This document shows, one piece after another, positions 1 to 8,806 of a DNA stretch of 64,000 nucleotides (within the stretch, counting starts at the first letter, position 1; each line of letters begins with the position of its first letter). This DNA is from Parachlamydiales bacterium. Its GTDB lineage: Bacteria; Chlamydiota; Chlamydiia; Chlamydiales; SM23-39. The position numbers and the translations under genes are program-made. Location: the NCBI GenBank assembly GCA_019694475.1, contig JAIBBX010000004.1, positions 1 to 64,000 of the forward strand, written 5' to 3'. Under the pieces are notes generated by a model. The model was not told the DNA's origin. It did no database searches and saw nothing but the letters and a program-made list of their open reading frames with translations.

Positions 1-817
1 AACGGAGTTTTTTCCCAGCTCTTATCCTTTCTCGGATGTTCTTCAAGTCTTCCATCACAATCGTGGTGCAGCCGTTTCTTTGAGCTTCCAGAATGATCTG
101 CTTGGAAATGCAGTGATTGACGCATTTAACGTGACGCTCCTCTCGGCCGGAGATTTTCCTCAGTCGTTGTTTAGCAGACTGAGAACCGTTGCTTTGAAGG
201 CGTCCACGCATTCCCAAAAATCGATCTCTATGCGCTCTCAAGAGCCCTCCTCCAAACAGTTTCCCTGTGGAGGTTGCGGCCAAAACATTTTCTCCCAGAT
301 CCAACCCCATCGCGCGACCAGCCTGCATCGGCAAGACATCGGGAAGGTCCAGAACGACGTGAAAAAACCACCGCTTTCCTTTACGAACAAGTTCTGCTTC
401 TTTGAGGACTCCAACATCGAGAAAACCTTGGTGGTATTGGCTGATTTTCAAAGGGACACGGATCCTTCCACGCAAAGTAAATATGGAAAGCACATTCCCT
501 TTCAAAGAGTAGGTTCTCTTGTCGAAGTGGACAGAACACCCCCTTTTAAACAGAATCTGATTAGGCCTTTTAAGAGCCTTCAAGCAGGCTGCGGTTTTCG
601 CAATCACATTACAACTCATCTGAGAACCCAGCCTTGGCAGAGTTTGTCTCAAATTCCGATAGCACAGATGGTGCAGCCGAATCCGGTTCCGCTCTTTTTC
701 AAGAGCAGCTACTGTTGCAACCTGGTTGCAGCCTTTTGCGAATATCTCTTGCAATTCGCAAAGAGCTTCACTTTGCTGATCGGATATGTTAAGTTTGATA
801 GCAATGGTTCTTTTCAC
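1..817 (-). CDS. tnpB: TnpB (IS200/IS605 OrfB) RNA-guided nuclease, C-terminus cut by window edge
   Basis: The minus strand from a GTG at 817 is open to position 1 (272 codons). The product carries TnpB landmarks: a first RuvC motif GLDLGENVLAATSTG with its catalytic Asp, then RHVKCVNHCISKQI and the second RuvC motif IVMEDLKNIRER with its catalytic Glu. The zinc ribbon and third RuvC motif would lie beyond the window. TnpB proteins of IS605/IS1341 elements are RNA-guided nucleases using an omega RNA from the element's right end, which is not visible. No TnpA is seen. GTG was chosen because an in-frame stop lies six codons upstream. Family assignment is firm; activity cannot be judged from a partial gene. 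Confidence 0.85.
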   Translation of the reverse strand, partial: MKRTIAIKLNISDQQSEALCELQEIFAKGCNQVATVAALEKERNRIRLHHLCYRNLRQTLPRLGSQMSCNVIAKTAACLKALKRPNQILFKRGCSVHFDKRTYSLKGNVLSIFTLRGRIRVPLKISQYHQGFLDVGVLKEAELVRKGKRWFFHVVLDLPDVLPMQAGRAMGLDLGENVLAATSTGKLFGGGLLRAHRDRFLGMRGRLQSNGSQSAKQRLRKISGREERHVKCVNHCISKQIILEAQRNGCTTIVMEDLKNIRERIRAGKKLR

Positions 818-864
818 AAGAAAAAGTTTACATTACAGAAGTGGTTTAACTCAATATTTAGGGA

Positions 865-908
865 GCGGCAATTCCTCCAAGCCCTGAAGGGCATCATCCC
901 CTGCGGGG
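865..908. repeat. Subterminal hairpins beside the TnpB element
   Basis: Two small perfect hairpins sit just upstream of the tnpB start: GCCCTGAAGGGC (881-892) and CCCCTGCGGGG (898-908), preceded by GCGGCAATTCCTCC (865-878). Subterminal imperfect hairpins are typical of IS200/IS605 ends, and the GCGGCAATTC motif resembles right-end sequences of that family. Its orientation relative to this tnpB is unexpected, so it could be the left end of this element or a remnant of another. Confidence 0.4.
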
Positions 909-942
909 TGCACCCTGGTTTCCTTGCCGTCAATAGAATGAA

Positions 943-1293
943 GTGACTTCCTCTTTACTTTGGCAAGTTATAGAGAAGGCTTTTTTGCCGATCATACCGG
1001 CAGTTCCTGCATTTTCAGGCCCATCTGCCAGTTTATATGCGGATCAATGCGCCCAACAGGCAACAAGATATCTGTGCGAAGACCTTTCAGAAAATCGCTT
1101 CCAAATGTTTCTTGCAATTTTCAAAAAACAAAAACCGGAAAAGAGCGCAGAATATTTGAAGGATGTTCTAAAAGCGGCTGCGCAAGAAGGAGACGAAGCC
1201 ATGATTCGAAAGGTCAGAAGCTCCTTTTCCAAGGAATTGGAACCAGTGGTAAACGATATGTTCCGCCCGGAAAATCTTCTCCGAATATTATAG
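943..1293 (+). CDS. Hypothetical protein, possibly 5'-truncated by the IS
   Basis: 116 residues from a GTG start, with no family that I recognise. It begins only 35 bases from the IS-like hairpins and has an in-frame stop three codons upstream, so it could be the 3' remnant of a larger gene interrupted by the TnpB element. The second half is rich in Lys/Glu/Ala and probably helical. A strong start signal is not visible. Confidence 0.4.
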   Translation: MTSSLLWQVIEKAFLPIIPAVPAFSGPSASLYADQCAQQATRYLCEDLSENRFQMFLAIFKKQKPEKSAEYLKDVLKAAAQEGDEAMIRKVRSSFSKELEPVVNDMFRPENLLRIL

Positions 1294-1329
1294 CTTTACT
1301 CCAAATAAGATCCTTGGTATGGAGGGGGT

Positions 1330-2448
1330 ATGCGCGCAATATGTTCCTCATTCCTCCTTCTTATCGGGTCTCTGATGGCACAAGAATCGGAAGAGATCGC
1401 AAAGACTTCATTTCCAGTCCGTTTGACTCCTGAAGAGGAAGCGGGACAAGTCGATACAGTTGCTCCCTGCTGCCCGCCAGAACCTTCCTGCAAGCCTAAA
1501 TGCTGCGAACCGAACAATCGGTGTCCTGGGATCGTTTTTGAAAAACCATGCTATTCCCCCGGCCCCTATTTTTTTGGAGACTGGCTTTTTTGGAAAACGG
1601 TGCAAAGCGGAATGCAATATGCTACGAAATATAATCCTTCATCTGGAGACATGTTGAATGCAAAAACTCGTTCATTCGAGTTAGGATGGCATTCTGGAGG
1701 GAGAATCGGCGCTAGATACGATATTCCATACGACTACTGCGATGCCGTGTTTTCTTTTTCCCACCTTTGCCCTGAGACAAGCCAAAGCACGAACGGACCT
1801 TTATTTCCCTATCTCATGTACCAGGGAAGTCTGAGCATTCCTGCAGTCACAATCGTCAATCAAGCTTTTGGCAAATGGAGAGTCAATTTCAATGCATGGG
1901 AGCTGGAATTTGGCCGGAAAATGATTGCGAGCGACCATTTTATGCTCCGTCCTCATGCAGGAATCAAGGGAGCCTGGATCCATCAGAAAACCAAGGTCTA
2001 TTATTTAGGAACCCCTCTGCAACCTTCAGACCGATTCGATATCAAAATGAAAGATCGGTTCAATGGTTTTGGTCTTCGAGGCGGATTCGATTCCATTTGG
2101 ACGATTGACTATGGATTCAGCGTTTTTGGGAATCTGGCGGCTGCCCTTCTTTGGGGAACTTTTAATATCCATCAAACACAGACCTTTGTAGGAATTCCAA
2201 GCATCGATTGGAAAGACAATTTTAATGCTGCCCGGCCTGTTGTAGAAGCCAAGCTGGGATTTAGCTGGGATTGGCGCTACTACCATGATCGTTTCTTGGT
2301 CGGGATTGATGCCGCCTGGGAAATGCAATATTGGTGGGGACAGAACGTCTATGACCGTTTTACAAGTGCGGAACTGCCCACTTCTGTGAAGACAGATTAC
2401 GATTTGGCATTCTATGGGTTAACGTTGGGAATTAAACTCGGCTTTTAA
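1330..2448 (+). CDS. MOMP-like outer membrane porin (Legionella MOMP type)
   Basis: 372 residues with a signal peptide (cleavage near MAQ), then a cysteine-rich N-terminal segment (CCPPEPSCKPKCCEPNNRC) and a beta-barrel with aromatic-rich alternating strands ending in Phe. It resembles the porin at 35398-36552: both share a strand with a Gly-Arg pair followed by a HxG-x-(K/R)-(G/A)-AWI segment. The MOMP-like proteins of Waddlia-type chlamydiae are abundant barrels thought to be crosslinked by disulfides in the infectious particle, which fits the Cys-rich N-terminus. GGAGG at 1321 supports the ATG at 1330. The 3' end overlaps the convergent thyX by four bases. Confidence 0.8.
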   Translation: MRAICSSFLLLIGSLMAQESEEIAKTSFPVRLTPEEEAGQVDTVAPCCPPEPSCKPKCCEPNNRCPGIVFEKPCYSPGPYFFGDWLFWKTVQSGMQYATKYNPSSGDMLNAKTRSFELGWHSGGRIGARYDIPYDYCDAVFSFSHLCPETSQSTNGPLFPYLMYQGSLSIPAVTIVNQAFGKWRVNFNAWELEFGRKMIASDHFMLRPHAGIKGAWIHQKTKVYYLGTPLQPSDRFDIKMKDRFNGFGLRGGFDSIWTIDYGFSVFGNLAAALLWGTFNIHQTQTFVGIPSIDWKDNFNAARPVVEAKLGFSWDWRYYHDRFLVGIDAAWEMQYWWGQNVYDRFTSAELPTSVKTDYDLAFYGLTLGIKLGF

Positions 2449-4067
2449 CTGCCTCTTGCCTTCGCCTTTTCTTCTTGGCGGATTTCTGCCCCGAGCCTTC
2501 CAAGCTCATAACCTTCAAAATCGACGAATTTGAAGAATCTTTCAAAAGCTGGGATGGCTGTGCTGACTTGGCGCGCCATCTCTTGTGCAATGAGCCGATA
2601 AGTGGGATGGCCTGCTGCTTGCGATCGCAGCTCGCAAAGCCACTGCAAAGAACGGAGGTTCACATGGAAATACCAATGGATATTGTAGGCCATCGGAACA
2701 ACATATTGCGCCTCTTCAGGCAGTTCTTGAGAAATCGTGTCATAGGCCGCTTTCGCTTTTTCCATTGCTTGGAGATATTCTGCTTCCATCTCTGTGCCGA
2801 TGATTTCAGGCGGCGTATAGAAGCCGAAATTGCAAGATAAAAGTTGTCTTTCCTGCGTGAGCATGCGGTGGCGGTGAAGGTCGCGATAAACGCCGAAGTC
2901 GGCCAAGATTTCGAAGGTGAAATTGGCGTGTTCGAGGGCGCGAGGCGATTTGTGGCGGCGGTTTTCGCGCGCAGAACAGGCGATATCCAACAGACGGGCC
3001 AGCTCCTCATCGGGAAGATGACGGCAATATTCTTGCAGCTCCTGAAGTCCGGCTGACGTGCAGCCAAAAAGAAGGGCTCCGCCCACTTTTGCGGGTGCAT
3101 CTGGATCGAAATGCGAAAGCCTCACGCCCGGTTTTGAAAGAGGCGCGATTTCCTTGGCGTGCATTTCGGCAAATTGATGCAGGTCGTTTTGGACCGTTTC
3201 ATTGAATTGTTCAAAAGCTTGGTAATGACGGTGAGTGAGATCCGATCTACGAATGAACGAAGGGATCACTTTCGCAAGCTCTTGGAATGATTTTTTTCCG
3301 ATTTCCTGCATCTCAGCTAAATTGGCAGAGTTCAATTTTTGAATGAGGCATTCGAAAAATCTGCCGTTTCCGTAAACACCCATGTTCGTCATCGCGCTTG
3401 CTGGGAGAAGCCCTCGAAGGCAGTCGAGCACTTTTGCTCTCAGAGCTGCTGTGTAGGCAGCTTTTGATACATTCGGGTCTTTAGGAAATCCCTGCTCGAT
3501 TAGGGCGGTAAGAGGAGGAATGAGCCTGCTATAAGTATCGAAAAGATGGTTGCAGACTTCCGTATACAGCTCCTTATAAGCTGATGTCATCAATACAGGT
3601 TCGCGGTAAAAGAGGTATTCTCCATCTACTTTCTGATCAAAATAGATATACCGGGTCGATTTTTCAAGCGGCGAGCCGCCGATGCGGCTATCTTCGATCG
3701 CCTTCGCTGCAAGCATGGATACGTTTTCAATCGCAAGATGCGCTCCGCCGAGCTCTCCGATCGAATCATCGCCATAGCCATCAAGAATGCGGTCGTAAAA
3801 ACTTTGCGCCTTTTGAATCGCCACCATCTGAGTGCTTTGATCGGCATCGAATTTGCCTACGATCGAAGAAAAAGCAGTGTCTTCATTCAGAATAAATTCT
3901 TTGAGAAGCAGGTTTCTGAGTCCAAGAGTGGATCGGGAATAGCGCGAAAACAAAGCTCCTTTTATCACCTCAGGGAGATTGCGCAGTACGAAAACATTGC
4001 CAGTAGTGGTTGTGACAAAATGCTCCAGGATTTTGATTTGGTTTTCTGTAAATTCTCCTTGCAGCAT
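2445..4067 (-). CDS. thyX: Flavin-dependent thymidylate synthase, double-length chlamydial form
   Basis: 540 residues, about twice the usual ThyX monomer (220-250). ThyX converts dUMP to dTMP with methylene-THF, FAD and NADPH. The protein looks like two ThyX-fold halves: the first has EKSTRY and the LRGLLPASAMTNMGVYGN segment; the second has the RHR element (HRHRMLTQERQLLS, near residue 400) and an NLRSLQWLCELR segment, like the family's N-R-HF-LR region. The RHR motif is not canonical (Thr for the usual Ser). The open frame extends to a TTG at 4079, but GGAGG lies six bases before the ATG at 4067, which decides the start. Confidence 0.85.
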   Translation of the reverse strand: MLQGEFTENQIKILEHFVTTTTGNVFVLRNLPEVIKGALFSRYSRSTLGLRNLLLKEFILNEDTAFSSIVGKFDADQSTQMVAIQKAQSFYDRILDGYGDDSIGELGGAHLAIENVSMLAAKAIEDSRIGGSPLEKSTRYIYFDQKVDGEYLFYREPVLMTSAYKELYTEVCNHLFDTYSRLIPPLTALIEQGFPKDPNVSKAAYTAALRAKVLDCLRGLLPASAMTNMGVYGNGRFFECLIQKLNSANLAEMQEIGKKSFQELAKVIPSFIRRSDLTHRHYQAFEQFNETVQNDLHQFAEMHAKEIAPLSKPGVRLSHFDPDAPAKVGGALLFGCTSAGLQELQEYCRHLPDEELARLLDIACSARENRRHKSPRALEHANFTFEILADFGVYRDLHRHRMLTQERQLLSCNFGFYTPPEIIGTEMEAEYLQAMEKAKAAYDTISQELPEEAQYVVPMAYNIHWYFHVNLRSLQWLCELRSQAAGHPTYRLIAQEMARQVSTAIPAFERFFKFVDFEGYELGRLGAEIRQEEKAKARGS

Positions 4068-4152
4068 TTCAACCTCCAAAAAACATAGTGAGAATGTCCC
4101 AAAGAGATAGATTGCCAGAATCCTTCAAGGAGCGCAAGAGTCATTATTATGC

Positions 4153-4181
4153 TTGTACAGAATCTTAAAATATTTTTATAT
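4153..4181 (+). promoter_or_regulatory. Sigma70-type promoter for the small barrel gene
   Basis: TTGTAC (4153-4158) and TTATAT (4176-4181) are 17 bases apart, 30 bases upstream of the ATG at 4211 in an AT-rich stretch. It is predicted from consensus only. Confidence 0.45.
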
Positions 4182-4210
4182 GGAGAATCCTGTCTGGGAG
4201 AACCTGAAGA

Positions 4211-4783
4211 ATGAAAAAATTCACCCTTCTTTGCATCTTGCTTTTCTCGATGGCTAATGCCAATGATTTATATTTGCAAGCGAGAGGCGCCTATTTTTAT
4301 CCAACTAGCCATCGATTTCGGGAATATCATTCCGGTTCGGGGATATACGGACTTCAATTCGATTATCAGATTTACAAATACCTTTCAGGATGGGCCGGAG
4401 CCGATTATTATCGCCAAAAAGGGCACACCCAAGGCCTGCATAACAGCGCTCATATCGATATCGTTCGCTACAGTCTGGGCGTGAAATTTTTGTACGATAA
4501 ATATTGTATCAAACCCTACGCCGGAATCGGGCCTGCAGTCGTTTGGGTTCACACACATGTCGATTCACCTTATTTGATCCGCTCTGCTTCCAAATATGGA
4601 GTTGGGGCTCTTGCTAAAACAGGAGCCTTCATTATGCTGCGCAGATCCTTTTTCATCGATCTGTACATCGATTACTTATGGCAAACAATGAACATTCATG
4701 GACATAGCCACAAATTTGTCGTTAAGCACAAAGCGGATGTCAGCGGATTTTCGTTTGGAGCGGGCATTGGATATGGTTTCTAA
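4211..4783 (+). CDS. Small outer-membrane beta-barrel protein (opacity/OmpW-like)
   Basis: 190 residues with a clear signal peptide (cleavage after MANA). The rest is alternating hydrophobic strands: YLQARGAYFYP, YGLQFDYQIY, YSLGVKFLYDKYCIKPYAGIGPAVVW and a C-terminal FSFGAGIGYGF ending in Phe, the usual Bam-recognised end of outer-membrane barrels. The length suits an eight-stranded barrel. Several His residues lie in predicted loops. The role is unknown. The next gene starts 13 bases downstream, so the two are probably co-transcribed. Confidence 0.65.
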   Translation: MKKFTLLCILLFSMANANDLYLQARGAYFYPTSHRFREYHSGSGIYGLQFDYQIYKYLSGWAGADYYRQKGHTQGLHNSAHIDIVRYSLGVKFLYDKYCIKPYAGIGPAVVWVHTHVDSPYLIRSASKYGVGALAKTGAFIMLRRSFFIDLYIDYLWQTMNIHGHSHKFVVKHKADVSGFSFGAGIGYGF

Positions 4784-4795
4784 AGAAGGCAAAAT

Positions 4796-6127
4796 ATGTT
4801 AAAAACTGTTTTTCTCGCTTTTATCTTTTTCCACAATTTTCTAGCCGCTGTCAATTTCAATTGGGCCGTAATTTCCGGAGTCGTTAACAATGAAATCACG
4901 GTTCTTGATTTAGACTCGAACACTACTCTTTCCCCTAATATCCCGCTGCCCACGAACCCGTCGCCTGCAACTTTTCCTCTGGGAGTTGCTGGCACACCTG
5001 ACGGAAAGAGAGTTTATATTGCGGATCATGGCACCAACAACATCTCAGTGTTTGATATGACTGCGACTCCGCCTCTCGCCGTGAAAAACATTCCTGTCCC
5101 CTTGGGAGCAGCAGGGCCTCGCTGGATTCAAGTAACCCCAAATGGGCAATTTGCTTACGTTCTAACCGATAGCCCCACAAATGTGACAGTCATAGATCTT
5201 GCAACCGAAACTTTTCTTCCCACTATCATCCCTCCGAATCCAATGGCTACTCAAATGAATTTTTTCGCGATCGACCCAACCGGCAACTTCGCTTATTTTA
5301 CTGACAATTCAGCAAATAATGTTTCTGTGCTTGATTTAACCACGAATACGTTCTTGCCCGCAGTAATCTCGCTTCCCGGCGCGATGAATACTTTGGGAAT
5401 TACAATCTCGCCTAATGGGCTTTTTGCTTACACTGCAAACGGCACCTCCAACAATGTATCAGTAATTGATCTTACAATGAATACCTTTGTAATGAATATT
5501 CCATTACCAGGAGCGCAACAACCCATAGCTTCCGCAATTACTGCAAACGGAACATTTCTTTATGTTATCAATAGCATCAATAATACAGTGTCTGTTGTAG
5601 ATACAACAATGAATGCGCAGATTCAATTGATCACATTAGCCGGCGTGTTCGCTTCAGTTGCCGATATTGGGATCAGTCCTAATGGAGATTACGCCTACAT
5701 CCCCATCTCTTCTGGCGCTGCTATTAAACGCATTCAGCTCAGCAATAATATGGAAATTCTGCCAGAAATCGCCACGCCTATGGGCACCGCCAATTTAACT
5801 TTCATGGGAATCGGAAGAGCTCCTGCAGTTCCTCCCACTCCTCCCGGCACAAATCTCGTACAAGCAACAGCCAAAACCAATAGCTATTTTTGGGAAACGG
5901 ATGTCTATAATTTGATCTCATGGTCAGCCCCATCCGGATTCACTCCTGACACCTATTCTATCTACCAAGATGGAGTCTTAATCGGGCAGGTGCCTGCGAC
6001 CATTTTTACATTTGAAAGCCACAACCTCAATAGCAAAACGATCTATACTTACAATGTCGTGGCCACAAATGCTAGCGGAAGCACTCTTGACTTGGGTTCA
6101 GTAGCGGTTCAGACAAAAAAAGGTTAA
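4796..6127 (+). CDS. Secreted YVTN-type beta-propeller protein with C-terminal Ig/FN3-like domain
   Basis: 443 residues with a signal peptide (first ~18). Residues ~20-345 hold about seven repeats of roughly 42 residues with the pattern SPNG-FAY-N-NNVSVIDL-TNTF, the hallmark of YVTN/NHL-like beta-propeller repeats in surface proteins. The last ~90 residues (from TNLVQATAKTN) look like a fibronectin-III-type domain. Such propellers usually mediate surface or adhesive interactions; the ligand is unknown. It follows the barrel gene with a 12-base gap and overlaps the convergent glycosyltransferase by four bases. Confidence 0.7.
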   Translation: MLKTVFLAFIFFHNFLAAVNFNWAVISGVVNNEITVLDLDSNTTLSPNIPLPTNPSPATFPLGVAGTPDGKRVYIADHGTNNISVFDMTATPPLAVKNIPVPLGAAGPRWIQVTPNGQFAYVLTDSPTNVTVIDLATETFLPTIIPPNPMATQMNFFAIDPTGNFAYFTDNSANNVSVLDLTTNTFLPAVISLPGAMNTLGITISPNGLFAYTANGTSNNVSVIDLTMNTFVMNIPLPGAQQPIASAITANGTFLYVINSINNTVSVVDTTMNAQIQLITLAGVFASVADIGISPNGDYAYIPISSGAAIKRIQLSNNMEILPEIATPMGTANLTFMGIGRAPAVPPTPPGTNLVQATAKTNSYFWETDVYNLISWSAPSGFTPDTYSIYQDGVLIGQVPATIFTFESHNLNSKTIYTYNVVATNASGSTLDLGSVAVQTKKG

Positions 6128-6960
6128 ATACGAAACTGCGTAAGATACTGCTGAATGGTCGTATCTTGCACTTGATGGAAGGGTTCAAAGATGGCAGGGT
6201 CAAATTCTTTGCCTTGATTCCTTTTATCCATGTAGGCTTTCTCGGTTCGAGACCAATAATGGTGGACGCGCACCTGATCGGGTTTAAAAGTCCTAGCCCC
6301 AAACCCAGGATTTAATTTTTTAGCAACATGAACTAAGCAAAAATCGACCGCTTCGGGACGATGGATGCTTTTGACTAATCGGTTCCAGGGATGCTCATCG
6401 GCAGCTCTCATAGTCAGTTTCTCGGTGAGAAGTTCTCCTTCATGAAGCTCTCGGACGCCGGATGTTCCAAACACGCGCCATTCCATGGAAACAGTTCCCC
6501 GCTTATTCTTTTCGGCCTGATCGAGCAAGGCATAGAAAGATTTAATGCCTTTCACAGGAACAATAAACTCATCGATATCGATCATGGCAACCCATTTGGC
6601 TTTGCCAATTGCCCTGGTTTTTAAACAATCATTATAAGCACCGAGCTGAGCCGCAGACCAGGGAGCATCCATGAAAGCGCCTTGGGCCAAATGATTTGGA
6701 TTTTGCGAATCCCAATCGATCACCTCGACTACGCCTTCATCAATGTAGGGCTGCAAAACCTCTTGGTAATTGTCTGTGCTTTCATTGTTGTACAAATAGA
6801 AATGATCGACTTTCAGAGCATTCCGATGATAGGCAACCCATTCTTTGAGCCAGGGTCCTTCATTTTTGAACATAGCGCAAATAGCCAACCGGTAAGGATA
6901 TGTAGAGTTGGAGCAGGAGCAGAGAACGAGAAGCAGGAACAACACTTTGCGCATTGACAT
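6124..6960 (-). CDS. GT92-like (DUF23) glycosyltransferase with a lipoprotein-type leader
   Basis: 278 residues. After a hydrophobic leader with clustered cysteines (LVLCSCSNS, possible lipobox) comes a GT-A-like domain: YRLAICAMFKNEGPWLKEWV, HFYLYNNESTDNY and the metal-binding DID of MIDIDEF (residues 128-130). These match the family-92 pattern (AICxxxKNE, YNN-S-D, DxDEF). The donor and acceptor are unknown. An export signal on this fold is unusual, so the enzyme may act in the envelope or be secreted. The ATG at 6954 is an alternative start. Confidence 0.7.
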   Translation of the reverse strand: MSMRKVLFLLLVLCSCSNSTYPYRLAICAMFKNEGPWLKEWVAYHRNALKVDHFYLYNNESTDNYQEVLQPYIDEGVVEVIDWDSQNPNHLAQGAFMDAPWSAAQLGAYNDCLKTRAIGKAKWVAMIDIDEFIVPVKGIKSFYALLDQAEKNKRGTVSMEWRVFGTSGVRELHEGELLTEKLTMRAADEHPWNRLVKSIHRPEAVDFCLVHVAKKLNPGFGARTFKPDQVRVHHYWSRTEKAYMDKRNQGKEFDPAIFEPFHQVQDTTIQQYLTQFRI

Positions 6961-7007
6961 GAATTTTAACGGGAGTGTAATTTTCCTTCAAAAAGGATTT
7001 TTTTTGC

Positions 7008-8003
7008 ATGATCGATCAAATCGCACTCAACATTCCCATTCGTTTACGCCGGAATCGGAAAATGGATTCCATCCGAAAAATGGTTCAAGAAACCCGTTTA
7101 AGCCCTTGCGATTTTGTTGCGCCCATTTTTGTAATCGATGGAGAAAAAAAGCGGGTCGCTATTGAAAGCATGCCCGGGGTCGAAAGGCTCTCCATCGATC
7201 TGGCAGTGAAAGAAGCAAAAGAACTCCACGCCCAAGGGATCCAATCTGTGGCTCTATTTCCAGTCATCGATCCTTCGCTCAAAACGCCAGAAGCGCCCGA
7301 AGCTTGGAATGAAGATGGGCTCCTTGCTAGAGCCATTCGAGAGATGAAATTTGCCCTTCCTGAACTTTGCGTGATGGCAGACGTTGCTCTCGATCCATTT
7401 ACAAGCCATGGACACGACGGCTTGGCAAATGAGAAAGGGGAGATTTTGAATGATGAAACAATCGAATGCCTCATCCAAATGTCTCTTATGCAAGCAAGAG
7501 CAGGCATCGATTTCGTAGCTCCTAGCGATATGATGGATGGGCGTGTTGCTGCAATCCGCGAAGCTCTTGACGACGAAGGTTTTCATAACGTTGGCATTCT
7601 GGCCTATAGCGCCAAATATGCTTCAGCTCTTTATAGCCCCTTTCGCGACGCCTTGAAAGTGCGGCTTGGCTTCGGCGATAAAAAGACCTATCAAATGGAT
7701 CCGGCCAATTCCAGAGAAGCGCTTCTAGAAGCAGCTCTGGATGAAGAAGAGGGAGCCGACATCCTCATGGTAAAACCGGCCACTTTGTATCTCGACATCA
7801 TTGCAAAATTGCGCGAACAGTCCAAGCGTCCGATCGCAGCCTATCATGTCAGTGGAGAATATGCTATGGTCATGGCCGCGCATAATGCAGGCTACATCAA
7901 TGCAGAGAAAGTCTTTTACGAAAGCCTGCTCAGCATTAAGCGCGCTGGCGCAGATATGATTTTCAGCTACGCCATTAAACAGGTCTTGCCGCTCATATGC
8001 TAA
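7008..8003 (+). CDS. hemB: Porphobilinogen synthase (delta-aminolevulinate dehydratase)
   Basis: 331 residues, full length. It condenses two 5-aminolevulinate molecules to porphobilinogen in haem synthesis. Schiff-base lysines are visible at K203 (YSAKYASALY) and K256 (DILMVKPATLYLD). The metal-site segment reads DVALDPFTSHGHDG, without the cysteines of zinc enzymes, so this is the Mg/K-dependent type. The N-terminal IPIRLRRNRK region aligns with other HemB starts, supporting the ATG at 7008. It overlaps the next gene by seven bases, which suggests translational coupling. Confidence 0.95.
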   Translation: MIDQIALNIPIRLRRNRKMDSIRKMVQETRLSPCDFVAPIFVIDGEKKRVAIESMPGVERLSIDLAVKEAKELHAQGIQSVALFPVIDPSLKTPEAPEAWNEDGLLARAIREMKFALPELCVMADVALDPFTSHGHDGLANEKGEILNDETIECLIQMSLMQARAGIDFVAPSDMMDGRVAAIREALDDEGFHNVGILAYSAKYASALYSPFRDALKVRLGFGDKKTYQMDPANSREALLEAALDEEEGADILMVKPATLYLDIIAKLREQSKRPIAAYHVSGEYAMVMAAHNAGYINAEKVFYESLLSIKRAGADMIFSYAIKQVLPLIC

Positions 8004-8806
8004 ACAAAGGAATTTACGCCGCAGCGCTCACTCCGATGGACCGGCACTATCAGTGCAACGTAAAGCAATTAACAGACCACTGTATTGATCTTCTCAAAAG
8101 AGGTTGTCAGGGAGTTGTTCTTTTTGGAACGACGGGAGAAGGAGCCTCTTTTTCTACCCCGGAAAAAATCGAGATACTCAATGAAGTGATTGGAGCAGGT
8201 CTAGATCCGAAAAAAATCATTGTTGCAAATGGCAGCGCATCATTTCCCGACACCATCGCATTGGCAAAAGCAGCACATTCATGCGCAGCAACACTCATCT
8301 GCCCTCCCAGCTTTTACAAAAATGTAACGGACGAAGGCGTCATCGACTACTATCGGGTTATTCTTCGCAGCGTCCCTCAAATCAAGATGCTCCTCTATCA
8401 CATTCCTCAATATAGCGGAGTTCCGATCTCCATCCGCACGATTCGCGCTTTGAGAGAAGAATTCCCAAAAAACGTCTTCGGCCTCAAAGAAAGCGAAGGC
8501 AATCAGCCTCTTGTAAAAGAAGTGGTAAAATCCTTTCCAGGATTTCAGGTTTTTGTTGGAAAAGAGAGCCAGATTATTGAAGCAGTTCATGCCGGAGGGG
8601 CTGGATCGATTTGCGGTCTTGCAAATCTTTTTCCTGAACTCATCGTTTCTCTTTACGGCCATTCTGGACCCAATCCAAAAGAACTAGAAGAAATTGTAAA
8701 TCAATTCAGAAAAAATTCCTTTATCCCAGCCGCCAAAGCATGGCTGGAAAAGAAAACAGGCGAAAGCTGGAAAGTCGTCCGCCCCCCACTTACGGAAGCT
8801 TCATGA
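7997..8806 (+). CDS. DapA/NanA-family class I aldolase, not canonical DapA
   Basis: 269 residues of the dihydrodipicolinate synthase / N-acetylneuraminate lyase superfamily. GTTGEG (44-49), Y134 and the Schiff-base K164 (FGLKESEG) are present. The Arg that binds the substrate carboxylate in true DapA (R138, present in the paralogue at 56299) is missing: the segment reads YHIPQYSGVPIS. The chain is also shorter than usual (about 290-300). It probably acts on another pyruvate-derived aldol substrate; which one is unknown. It overlaps hemB and the next gene, forming a tight operon. Confidence 0.75.
   Translation: MLNKGIYAAALTPMDRHYQCNVKQLTDHCIDLLKRGCQGVVLFGTTGEGASFSTPEKIEILNEVIGAGLDPKKIIVANGSASFPDTIALAKAAHSCAATLICPPSFYKNVTDEGVIDYYRVILRSVPQIKMLLYHIPQYSGVPISIRTIRALREEFPKNVFGLKESEGNQPLVKEVVKSFPGFQVFVGKESQIIEAVHAGGAGSICGLANLFPELIVSLYGHSGPNPKELEEIVNQFRKNSFIPAAKAWLEKKTGESWKVVRPPLTEAS

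Noticed and set aside
80..946. Open frame on the plus strand (288 codons)
   Set aside because: It is the shadow of TnpB on the other strand, and its protein has no plausible domain while the minus frame has clear RuvC motifs.
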